In this document: piece by piece, positions 1-14,700 of the stretch | Position numbering within the stretch: position 1 is the first letter of the stretch | How the letters are laid out: the number at the start of each line of letters is the position of its first letter | DNA from: Baylisascaris procyonis | Lineage: Eukaryota > Nematoda > Chromadorea > Rhabditida > Ascarididae | NCBI GenBank assembly: GCA_037389465.1 | Contig: JAZARR010000248.1 | Location: 992,001-1,056,000 of the forward strand | Reading direction: 5' to 3' | DNA: 64,000 nucleotides | Made by a program: the position numbers and the translations under genes | The notes under the pieces: model-generated | What the model saw: only the letters and a program-made list of their open reading frames with translations | What the model was told of the DNA's origin: nothing | Databases searched by the model: none

Positions 1-1970
1 AAAAGAGATGCAAAGTACCGCTGTTTTTTGGAATTGTCCATCAATGGTAGTTCTCTTATAGTTCATCAATGTTAGTAACGATAAAATTTTTTTCATCTTT
101 TTAACTCCACAAAATATCGAAAATCATAACGCAGTTCAATTCTTTTCAATTGAGACATTAGAACAAACATCTTGCATTTTTTACACGAAAATTTTTATCT
201 TCTAATCCATTGATGATTCAGCGTTATTTTTGTTATCTAAATAAAGAGAGAAAAATATCACTTCACAGTGATATCGATAGCAGATGATAGTTAAGGTGGA
301 TACCGATAATTGTAAGAAAATAATGAAGGAATATATTGCCCGCAAAATTTTTAAATATTGCAGTTGAAATTTTCGATCGAATATTCGAAATTCTCGCTGT
401 ATAAAACAAGTAAAAATGTTGTGTTGCCTATGTGCGCGCATAATTTGAATAATACTTCATTCTTATGGAATTTCAATGGCGGCATTACTTGTTGAGTACC
501 ACTATCCTCTCTAACAGCTGAGAGTGTCTATGTAATAGATTTCATAGGGGTAGAATGGGTTTATTTGAAACTAAAGATTTAATTGTTGTTCGTTGTGGCT
601 CATTCTATTGGTTCAAGATTTTTATACTGGACGAGATTATCAGAAGAAATAACCCACAGCCTATTGTTCACAAAAAATTTTCGTTTCTTTGAGAGTGACT
701 GCATTTCTTTTCCATCTTCTATCTTGTTGAATCGCTTTTTGTAGAAGCAAATGATTGAGCAATTATTTTCCATTTATATCGTTTTATGGAGGAGTAAACA
801 TGTGGCTTATAAATTCTAATATTATAGGGTTTGTGTATTTCCGCACACTCAAGCATAGTCTTCTTTACTATGTTGTATATGTTTTTAGTGTCTTTATTCA
901 GTTTCTTGGCAGTATTTTCCTTTACTCTTGCATAAATAAAAATTCCGTCGTTTTATTTACATATTTTATTCCAACTATTTCGTATATTTACCTGGAAACA
1001 TATTAATATGAACCTATGAGAGACAAGAGATGAGCGAGTGTGGTTGGACACTCGATTGGATCCTAATAAAATATGAGAGTTTCTCGCTTGTTGGCTTGAC
1101 AAATAAGCCAGTGATCACTGGACAAAGCAATACTTATACTCAAATATAACCAGCAAAGGCAGTTAAGAATACTTCGGCTAGCCAGGTGTTGACTTAACGG
1201 AAATAAGCGGCGAGACGCATATTTCAGCAGCAACAACTCATGATAATAGTGGTGGCGTTCCATGACATCCTTGTTGACGAGGTGAATTTTTGTGAGAGAT
1301 GAGGAGGCGGAGGAGGGAGAGGAGAGGGAAGTCTTATAAGCAAGGGGTTTTGTATCTTCCATTCCCGTCTGGTATTACAAGGAATGTATCGTGGAGCAAG
1401 TAATCACCCTCTCTCTACGGGTCCCAGTCGGATGTTTCAGTAGATTTCAGCTACACCGTCTCTTGCGCATGTTGACAACTATGAATCAAATGGAGGGTGA
1501 GGTGAGAGACCAGCTGGGGTACATGATCCTTTGGCAGTCACACGGGCAAGGATTTGCAATGTGATTTGATGCATCTATTCGTCCATCGTATTTTGTTCAT
1601 GCTATACACGTTTCACCTTGATCCGCAACCTGACGTCTACCTGTTTAAGCTTCGAAGATCTTTGTAGCTATGATTGCCCATCCGCTGGGTGCAAGTCTGG
1701 ATGTTCGCTGTATTCTTGGTTTGGAAATTCGCATTTCCACGGTCTTTCCGCGATGGCTTTTAGGATGATTTTGAGTTAGCCTCTTTCATGTGCTAAGTGA
1801 CAGCTGCATGTTGCTGTTTTACTTGTTTCGTCCTCCACTCACTTCCCTCTTTCATCTAGCTCTATTAAACGCGAGTATTCCCTTCCCTTGGATCTACCCA
1901 AATAAGCAGAAAGTTGAACTAACGTATTGCTTGAACAATCATATGTAACTCTGCGGATTGCAGTGGTCGC
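1..1970. other. Left flank, no gene recognised
   Basis: I see no gene that I can support here. The first kilobase is AT-rich. From about 1000 to 1900 the sequence becomes clearly less AT-rich, and about 1291-1330 is an almost pure purine run with G clusters on the plus strand. Open frames here (for example about 100 codons on the minus strand, 1063-1362) are low-complexity or lack splice and family support. The richer patch may be a decayed element or an unrecognised exon cluster. Confidence 0.5.
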
Positions 1971-2042
1971 GGTCCCATGGTGTAGCGGTTAGCACTCAGG
2001 ACTTTGAATCCTGCGACCCGAGTTCAAATCTCGGTGGGACCT
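1971..2042 (+). tRNA. tRNA-Gln (anticodon TTG)
   Basis: This is a complete 72-base cloverleaf. The acceptor stem GGTCCCA (1971-1977) pairs with TGGGACC before a T discriminator. The D stem GTGT pairs with GCAC, the anticodon stem CAGGA pairs with TCCTG around the loop CTTTGAA, and the T stem CCGAG pairs with CTCGG around TTCAAAT. Anticodon TTG reads CAA (glutamine). There is no intron and CCA is not encoded, as expected for a eukaryotic nuclear gene. The sequence is close to the nematode tRNA-Gln family. No T4 run follows immediately: the first TTTT is about 60 bases downstream, so the Pol III stop may be weak (TTCTTT). Confidence 0.95.
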
Positions 2043-2319
2043 GCTAGTTCTTTGCGCACTCTTGTACTTGGGCTGTCAGCGACAACTGCACTGTGCGAGC
2101 CTGGTTTTGAACGTGCTATATTTCATTCGGGTGAGGTGAACGAAGCTCTTTTCAGTATTAGTAAAAAAGGAAATGGGAATACAAGCATCAACCATGGCAA
2201 CGAAAATTTGAGGGCTCGTAATCTACTCCATAAGGCAGGAAAAAGCATGAAGGAACCCTGAGGTAGGAGAAAGTGCCACCGCAACCTCACGTGCTCCCGG
2301 GCCACGCGTATGCCTACCC

Positions 2320-2530
2320 GGCTTTGTCCATAATCTAGCAGTTGGGGAATACTGTGCACACCAACCTCTTTTAAATCCTCTCGATTCTGCCTGAGGCTAG
2401 CCTCATGGCACACGCTGGGCAATCGATCGTTTGATTTGTTTGTACGCTCTTGACTTTCTTTCAATCACCTTGCATGGCGCGCTATTTCCATTTGTCCCAT
2501 AACCGACTAGTTTACCTTACATAGCGGCCA
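2320..2530. repeat. Diverged dispersed repeat, copy A
   Basis: This segment resembles 33345-33560 in the same orientation. The best core is at 2390-2455 (GCCTGAGGCTAGCCTCATG, then CGCTGGGCAATCG and TTTGATTTG). It matches GCCTCAGGCAAGCCTCATG and what follows at about 33417-33480, roughly three quarters identical by eye with small gaps. The match weakens but continues to about 2515. Read on the minus strand, both copies give a short HEA(S/C)LRQ peptide, but a frame shift separates the flanking parts. It is probably an old mobile element of unknown family. Confidence 0.5.
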
Positions 2531-2647
2531 ACAACACTGGTTAGGTCACGCCTGCGAATAAATAAATGAGCGTGGCTATCAGCGAGCGGCCAACAACACT
2601 GGTTAGGTCACGCCTGCGAATAAATAGGTGTGCGTGGCTATTAGCGC
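2524..2647. repeat. 62-bp tandem duplication (2 copies)
   Basis: Two direct copies of a 62-base unit lie at 2524-2585 and 2586-2647. Each begins GCGGCCAACAACACTGG and contains GGTCACGCCTGCGAATAAATA. They differ at a few positions near the 3' end of the unit. The pair directly abuts the dispersed repeat copy A. Confidence 0.9.
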
Positions 2648-2649
2648 AC

Positions 2650-4000
2650 CCTATAGTTTTAATTCCAAAACCATCAAACCGAAGTTACAAAACTTGATGG
2701 CTATAAATAACATAACCAATTTGAGCCAACTGTTGTTCAAATTTCAAAACAATCAAACCACATCTCTTATATTTGGTAACAGATCGAACAACACCCTTCA
2801 CTAGTCGAGTTTTGTATAACACTCGATTTAATTTAATGATGGCCCAACACGATACAGATACAATCCACGATCACTCGGAATAAATTGATTTAGGTTCCAT
2901 ACGGATCAACCGCGAGTAAGACCGGTGTTGAAGCTACCCAACCTTATAGCATGCACGACTCCTCTCGATGCCGATCCATCCCAAGCTCACATCTACACTT
3001 ATTTTATAACCTAGACGAAATTTGATGTAATATGTGCTCGCTTTGTTATTCGCGGGCATTTAGAGTGATAGCCTTTCGACTTAATGAACAGCATCGCCTT
3101 TCGACTTAATGAACGTGAACATTTTATCTTCGCGCCTCTGTCAGCCTACATAAACAAATGGTATGCATCCACTCACATGATACCAGCTTGAAAAACCATA
3201 GGAGCCGCTACCTGCGAACTTCGCGCTCTAGTCTCCAAAAATCCTGTACAAAATCATTCACCAGTTGCCACTAAAAGTGAATTGCCTGCATGAACCATCC
3301 ACATTTTATCGTCACATATATTGTTGAGTGGGACTGTCCGATGCCGCAGCTGAGAACCCCGCCACCATCAAGCTCCCCACCCAACAAACCTAGGGAGTTC
3401 CAACACTTAACCGCAATCCCAGCCTATTTATGCTTCAGCGCAACACCGACTGTAGGACTTCCTCTACCACAGCTCTTCTTAAAACATAGAAGCTTTGACC
3501 GATATTAGCAAACTGACGAAGCCTTACAACCTTTCATGTATCACAATTACCTTAATACATGAAAGGTTCTTCTTAAAACGCACTGAGATCCTTGCACTTT
3601 CTCTACTTCGTAAACTGAAGACACTTCATGTAGCCGCGACCTCTCAATACTTCATTCACTTTTAGTAACCTTTCGTTAGAACACCGACTATATCTCCTCC
3701 AATTCAGTGTGCTGTGCAAGAACAAAAAGTTGAATTTTATTGGACTGATGGTTTGTTGATTGTGGTTGAATACATCATCAGTTCAGTCACACAGCTATCA
3801 TTTTAATAATTGCGGGGCTGAAAAGACACGGTGAGCATCGGCGGCTAACTGCTTGGTTTACAGAGATATTCCCACTGGAGACAGTATGTGACAACACATT
3901 CACGATACATCTGTTGATGGGGATAGACAGAACAGGTTCGACTAGCGGAGAAAATTTCGAATCAGTAATAATGACAGTCAGTAACGAAAATAGTTTCACG
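2650..4000. other. A/C-rich gap between the polyubiquitin 3' end and the repeat patch
   Basis: No gene is recognised here. The plus strand is noticeably rich in A and C, so the minus strand is rich in G and T, like the introns of the adjacent minus-strand polyubiquitin gene. This could mean that transcription reads past the poly(A) site or that a second minus-strand transcription unit lies here. A partial 25-base duplication (GCCTTTCGACTTAATGAAC at 3071 and 3096) and a hairpin (3528-3568) lie within it. A 72-codon plus-strand frame (3290-3508) has no other support. Confidence 0.5.
3528..3568. repeat. Perfect inverted repeat, 13-bp arms
   Basis: AACCTTTCATGTA (3528-3540) and its exact reverse complement TACATGAAAGGTT (3556-3568) flank a 15-base loop. 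It could form a hairpin in DNA or RNA. It lies about 440 bases beyond the polyubiquitin poly(A) signal. It is not followed by the kind of context that would identify a known RNA. Confidence 0.85.
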
Positions 4001-4007
4001 GGAGAAA

Positions 4008-4013
4008 TTTATT
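4008..4013 (-). terminator. Poly(A) signal of the polyubiquitin gene
   Basis: A canonical AATAAA on the minus strand (TTTATT on the plus strand) lies about 145 bases after the polyubiquitin stop codon. This distance is normal for a 3' UTR. The assignment is by position and motif only. Confidence 0.6.
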
Positions 4014-4157
4014 TCATTGCGTGGAAAGGAACTTATAGCGCCAGAAATGAAGCGCTTATAGAAGCATGTATAAGATTTTGAACCGTAGAAACGAAGTCAA
4101 ATGTACATCAGGTATGTGGCATTTCCGCTAGTCGATACAAATGGGAGAAGTGGAAGA

Positions 4158-8191
<4,034 letters not shown>

Positions 8192-8428
8192 TTAACGAGT
8201 ACACAACAACGATCATCTTCACTAAACCCACAAGTAATACCTACGCAACAACAACACTCTTCAAACTCGCTAATACAACACCCGCAATCATCATACATCC
8301 CAGATCCTTCCACCACCTTCATAAGCACCACGATTGCCCGAACAACGTCGCCCCACCAACAACTGCAAAACGCACCAGCCAAACAACCCCGAAAGCAACC
8401 GAATGATGGTTTCGTCTTTTCGTAAACG

Positions 8429-8436
8429 CTTTTATA
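8429..8436 (-). promoter_or_regulatory. TATA box of the polyubiquitin promoter
   Basis: TATAAAAG on the minus strand lies about 285 bases upstream of the polyubiquitin ATG. It would place transcription start near 8400, leaving an outron of about 240 bases before the acceptor at 8160. The motif is canonical, and its position between the heat-shock element and the gene supports the call. Confidence 0.55.
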
Positions 8437-8634
8437 CTAACGCCGAATGCAATGCGATGATTGGATGAGCGCGCTTGTCACCACGCCCAATGGGATGTGC
8501 ACGCGTACGTTGCGAAAAAAAAATCGATGAAGTGAGATGAACGCTCGTTTTGCATTGACGAAATTTTGCACTCATTAAACATCAGATAAAACATAAAAAA
8601 GGACAATTTATGTTGGTGGAATATTTCGTAATTA

Positions 8635-8647
8635 TTCGAGAAAATTC
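8635..8647. promoter_or_regulatory. Heat-shock element (three perfect units)
   Basis: TTCGAGAAAATTC contains TTC-nn-GAA-nn-TTC, the minimal perfect binding site for trimeric heat-shock factor. It lies about 200 bases upstream of the TATAAAAG box and about 490 bases upstream of the polyubiquitin start. Polyubiquitin genes are heat-inducible in many eukaryotes, so the match in family and place is good. Factor binding itself is inferred. Confidence 0.55.
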
Positions 8648-8739
8648 TTTCAGCTGTTTTTTTTCTTTTTTTTTGAATGAAAAACATTTTGCAGTCTATA
8701 ATAAATAACGTAATTTTGTTTCCATGCAAATTACATCAA

Positions 8740-11700
8740 TTGATGCAAATCAGTGTTTTCTTTAATGATCGCAATGAATCGGATGGGATATGATCAACGT
8801 GGGAAGCAATTGAGTGCAGAGGCGATCTTTTGTGAGGGTAATAATGCCCTCTTTCTTGAATGTTTTGCCCCCTTATATTCCCATCTTCTATGTTTTGCCT
8901 CACAGCATTCCTTATTTTATATTTCGCCCTTTAACATTCCTTCTATGCTTTGCGCCATTTCATATTCCAGTATATTCCGTGATCGCTGTTAGCCCCCCCA
9001 AAAAAAAGGCTGAAAATTGCACCATGCAATTATTTTCGCTCATAAATAGAGTTGAAATCTTTAAGCGAAGGCCAGCAATTTTTCAAGTACCCCTTAACCA
9101 TAGAAAAAATGTATATCTGTCATATCAGTAATGATAATGGATCGCTTAGATGGCGTATGTGGAGACTGTACGAAGTCCTTCAAACGTTCTTGTAAGGACG
9201 ATTCAAAAAATTTCATCAAACTCTTAATGCATCCAATAAAACACTTTCGAGAATTCATGAATTACACCTTTTTCCTCTACACATTTGAGGCTTCATGAAG
9301 GTGGTCCATGTCTTCGAGCCTAGAATCATATCACCAAACCATTCTATTAGATCAGCGTTCATAGTAAGGTGAATGAGGAATGCTACAGAAGTAATAGCCG
9401 TTCACAATTGTCACTTCAGAAGGAGAAGCGCTCATCAAAGAACTGTAATTTGTGACACCTCTGCTCAGTTGAACGTGCCCAGTTCCATGCTTTACTAAGT
9501 GTCTACTCTTTTCTTAATTGAGTTCCTTTGTTATTGCATCAAAAGATGATTTCATTGATTATTCAATTCCAGTAAACCCTTTAAATGTTTCTTTTTACAG
9601 TGATATTACATTTGTTCAATAAGATGCATTTATATTTAAGAAATGTGCATATCATTTCCATAAGAGTGAACTCTGCGATGGTGTTTGGTAAGGCGTAGCA
9701 AACGACCGATGAGTGGGGGGAGTGTGCGACGGCAGCTCCGTCGACGATCGATTGCTGATGGTGTGTGTGCACGGCTGTCCCATGTGAACGGGCACACATC
9801 CTTCCGCTAGCCTCACCGACTCCAACAAACCAATGGACACTATCAATGCTGTCAATCATTCTATTTCCTCGCATGTTTAATAACAATTTCAATTGGATGT
9901 TGATAAAGCAATGTCCCATTATTCATCCATCTAAGATCACATGCAGGTTTGCATATGAAAGGTGCATGAGTTGAACGAAACAAGATATGGAATGCTTATA
10001 CTCTCCGACAGGTAAAGTTAAGTAAAAGTAATGCTGTGCTGAAAGAGTAAGGATAACTTTAGGTTGCTAGATGTGGGAATTATGGACATTGCACCTTCTT
10101 ACATGAGTATAAAATTTTGGAAAGTCAAATTCCAGACATATTACTACTATTACATAACATTTTGTTTCATTCATCCTAATACCATATGAATCATGCGTAC
10201 AATGAATATTCCTACTCATATAAGTTGGTATTCCCAAGCAGGTAGGTAAAGAACAAATAGGGGAAAGATGCGCTGTGCTTTTTTACAAGAATTCTTGAAT
10301 AGCCGAATGCTAAATTCACTTCAGCCAGAAAATAAATTTCCCACTGCATCGACATTGATGTGCAGTAAAAATTGCATCTTTCTCCGAGTAGCACATTTTG
10401 CTTCCGGAGAAAAAATGCGCATTCTATACGCCTTTTTGCAGTTTTGACTGTCAGGGAAAAATGCAGTTTCCGTTCGTTAGTTTGACTGCCCATAATGATA
10501 TATGCGAGAAGGCAGAAACGCCGACGAAGCGATGTGAGTTGAATACGAACGATAGTTGCTGATTCATTGACTCATCACATGATATGCACAGCACAACGTT
10601 TTGCCAGATTGTGCAACATCGATTGCACACCAATGGCGATACACGTGTGCTTAGACCGACTCCGTCTGAGTGAGCGCCGTTCGGCATACCCATTCGACGT
10701 ATATCGATTCGCTGCGAAGGCGATAGAGAGAAGGGGTTATCAAAAATTATGAATATTTTTAAGGTTTTCAATTGAGTATCTTATAATGAAAATTAGGAAG
10801 AAGGATAATATAGGCAGAATTTTAATAAATTTGCATATACAATACCGAGTTCTTTTCTCTGATTTAGTTAAAGCTACCTCAGCGTTCTCCAGCAAAAAAA
10901 ACCGGAACTCTAAAGGTTGGCATTAATATGGTTAATGAATTGGAGCGACTTATGCTATCAATGTCTTCTACGTGGAATTTAATCGCTATATACATAAGCA
11001 TAATTTTGACGACATAATTGAGATAAGCGAAATGGTGGGAAGCATTTTCTTCCCCTGCCAACTTCCTGATTTTGACGCTATGGATCTCATCCGCCCAGTC
11101 ATTTCCCTTCCACTTTCTTCAAATTTCTTTGGAAGTGAGGAATTTCGTAGATGCTTCTTTCCGATAAATCTGAGGCTTGATTACCAGCATAAATATGTTT
11201 TTTCCTGTCATTTTGTTAAGGCTATATGCTTTCCCGCAAGTGTTGATTAGGTGAATGCTTTAGATATGAATTCGATAAAGTTTTACGGGCACTGATAAGT
11301 TCTTCATTATTTAACAACCTTCATTAAGAAGGGAAAAGAATCCAGAAAAAAAAAATGAACTTCCAGTATATGTTGCTTTTGGGGATTAATTTCTCAGAAA
11401 TTACTATATATTTACTGGAAATTTAATATAATGCTAAAAATTATGGAAATTAACTAAGAATATATCTATTCTAATGAAGTGATAATAGCCTATCTTTCTT
11501 TTGTTAACCGATTAAACTAATCACTTTCATAGATGATAAAACAAGTTTCTAATTAAGTGAATATAGTAATGAAGTAAAAAAAAGCAAAATAAAAAAAAAC
11601 TATGTCAGCTTTTCAATTTAAATTATTTGCAAAACTTTGCTTCATCTCAGTCCGTTAATGCTTCTATCGGGGTAAAAACATGAGCATTGCATCAATACTC

Positions 11701-14700
11701 TCTTCATGTTGAGCATCTTAAAATTGAATCCGGTACAATTTGAATTTTTAATTTTATGGAGGCCTAATTTGGGAGGAAAACAATCGATTCTTTTTTTTTT
11801 TTGTTAAGAAAATTACCGTCTAAGAAGCTATACTTTAATGGGAATTTTATGATGATGATATTTCACTATATCCAATATTCCACATTTATTTTGAAAAGTT
11901 CGTAGATTATAAAAAAAAAAGCCAAAAGACAGTTCAAAATTGCGAAATCGTTGGAATCAAATTTTTATCGCAACGATGAATCAACGTGTGCCTTATCGAT
12001 GAAAAACGAAAAGTAAAAGCTCTTCAAAGGTGGCACTAATTCGATGCAATAATAGATTTTTGCCTCTACGAAGGAACGATCATTTCGTGATAACAATTGT
12101 AATTTTTACACTCATCTATGACGTTCGACGAGGGGCAAATACGTCATCGCGAGAACAATGAGAATCATAACTTCTTATTGCTATTCACTATGTAAACACA
12201 AAAGTTTTTATCGTATTAATCGCGATCAGAACAAATTCTACGGCAAACATTTAGGTATTATTTACATACCTACACATTGATAACGATAAGGATTAACAGT
12301 AACGAGTGTCGCCGAGCAAATCGTTTCCGTTTGAAAGAAAATGAGCTATGATTTATTCACAAATCTTACAACTAATGACTTAAAAGTTATATTTTTATCT
12401 TCGAGAAAAACGATTTCCTTACTTTTTTTCGTCCGTTTTCCATTTCACTAATTTAATATATGGGAAAGGGGAATTAGATGCCCATTATAAAAATCATTGA
12501 AAATTGTAGATAACATTGAAATTGAAATGAACAACTGTAAACGATTGAAATGCAATGCTATATTCACTGTAAATATGATTTTTTGCAATTTTATTTCATA
12601 ATATTCCATTGTTGAATGAATTATCGATCGACATATTGATACAATCAAGAGATCGTTATTGATTGATTGATAAGATAACGCATATGATGTATTGTCAAAC
12701 GATGATGTATTGGCATCGATATGATGCAATTCATGTTCACATTGCATAAGAATTGTTGAAATGGAATTTATTACTAATTGATTTATTCACATTTCACAAT
12801 TCAATTCCTCATTTTATGCAGAGGACATCACCACTCAAATAGTGACAGGGTATGGTATATTGTTACAACGATCTAGAATGTGCACTTTCTAGTGTGTTCA
12901 TAGTAGACTTTAGAGAGAAATAATATAAGAGTTTTGTGACAGCTGACACGTAATACAAGTAAGAGAGAGTTTTGTGACAGCTGGTACGTAATATACAAGT
13001 TTCTTTCGCATTATTAGACACCTTTGAAACGATCGAAGCGGACGTTTTTTTTTTCGATGGCGTTGTGCACCGAATATGTCTATGAAACACTGTCTAAAAA
13101 ATACATCGCAAAGCTATTGTTGTAAACTTTTTTTGCGAATTTGCATTTGCGAAGTGCACTATGTACCATTTGTCAACCTTCACTTCAAATAGGAGATCAA
13201 TGAAGATAGAACTGAAAAATTTGGCTGCTGAAGTTTTATTGAAGTTATGCGAGGAGAAGCGGCACCGACAAAATCACAGCTGGTTATTCCAATATCACCT
13301 GTGATCATCCGCTTCGACCTTCTTCAGAAACGATAATCACTGGACGCTTGCAAATCTCATAACTTACTGCTAATAATCTATTGCTAATCTTTAAGTAATC
13401 TATAATAAGTGCTTGTGATGTTACTAGCAAATGAAAGCAAACTAATAGGATTAACAGCAGTAATAGTAATGGTGATGAGTGCAAGTACTAGAAGGTGGAA
13501 TGTGCATAACAAAAGCACTCATAAGTAAAGGTAAGTGCTGCTGAATAGCGCCGTATCAATACGTATTTGTGAGCAAAATTGTGGCGTTAAATAAGGCAAA
13601 TATTTAAGCAGTAGGAAGCATTACAAATATCTGTATTAACTGCTATCAAATAGGCATTAGATTTAATTTATTGCGTTGTTAAGAATTACCAGACGTAGCT
13701 AAGTAATGATAATGGTAGCACGAAACACCATTGATGGCAATAATGGTATGTAGCGTTGGCGATAATAACTAATACTGATGGCAACACTGCTTACTCAAAC
13801 AAATCTTGTATTAACTCAAACAAATAATAAGTAGCTTACTTAGGTGCTTTTGGACACTATATTTGTTATTCATACTTGAAGTTCCTCTCCTTTTCAGCTT
13901 TTCCACTCCTCAAAAATCGCTTCTCGAATTTAATCTATAAAAGGCAGAAATCACTTTCTGGTTAGTCCATGAAGTTCTAAAGAGCGAACTAGGCATTTAA
14001 ATGTACCCTAAAATTTACCACGGGTATTTTACCACGGGTCGGCTTGCGTTTACGAGCACTTAGAAAGATGAATCATTTTTTGAATATTCATACAGACGGC
14101 GAAATCGACAAAAGCATGAACGAATTAGTGCGCATTTTTGCTTATTTTTCGGCAATTTACATTATTATTTGAAATGATAAATTAGATCAAAAAAGCACAT
14201 ATTGTGTCAACTTCTCTAGCGTGCTTTTCAGTTTGAATATCACTGATTTGGACATTCGAATGCAAATTTTTATATTTCAAAGGAAGACATGATGTGGTAA
14301 AAATTGCAAAGCAATTCTTACAAGAGTGAAGAGACTTCACAAGAATGAATGCTATCAATGATAGAAAAAAAACTCGTCTTCTCGAAGTTTCTTAATAGTT
14401 TCACCATAAAATAGATTTGCATTAGCAATTATGTAATAACAATGTTTGCCCTTTCCAAACGACACATTGATCACTTTCTTCTTTTCTTTTCGCTGAGCAA
14501 TGAAACAGTTGAGCATCACTACATTGTTGCTTTTTTTTGCAATCGGTCTTTTATCGCAAATTTTCGCAAATTCTTTTGAAATTTCTTTGCAATTTTACGC
14601 TCGACTGCTTTTTTTTTACAATCATTTTGTTGCATTGTAAGTAGACATTGCAGTTCGCAATTTGTTGAAATTCTCCGACAGAAGGACGTAGGCATTGCAA

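Noticed and set aside
9581..9919. 112-codon minus-strand frame (and an overlapping 67-codon frame) as a gene
   Set aside because: The patch is GC-richer and three overlapping frames stay open at once, as composition alone would give. There are no splice sites, family resemblance or poly(A) context.
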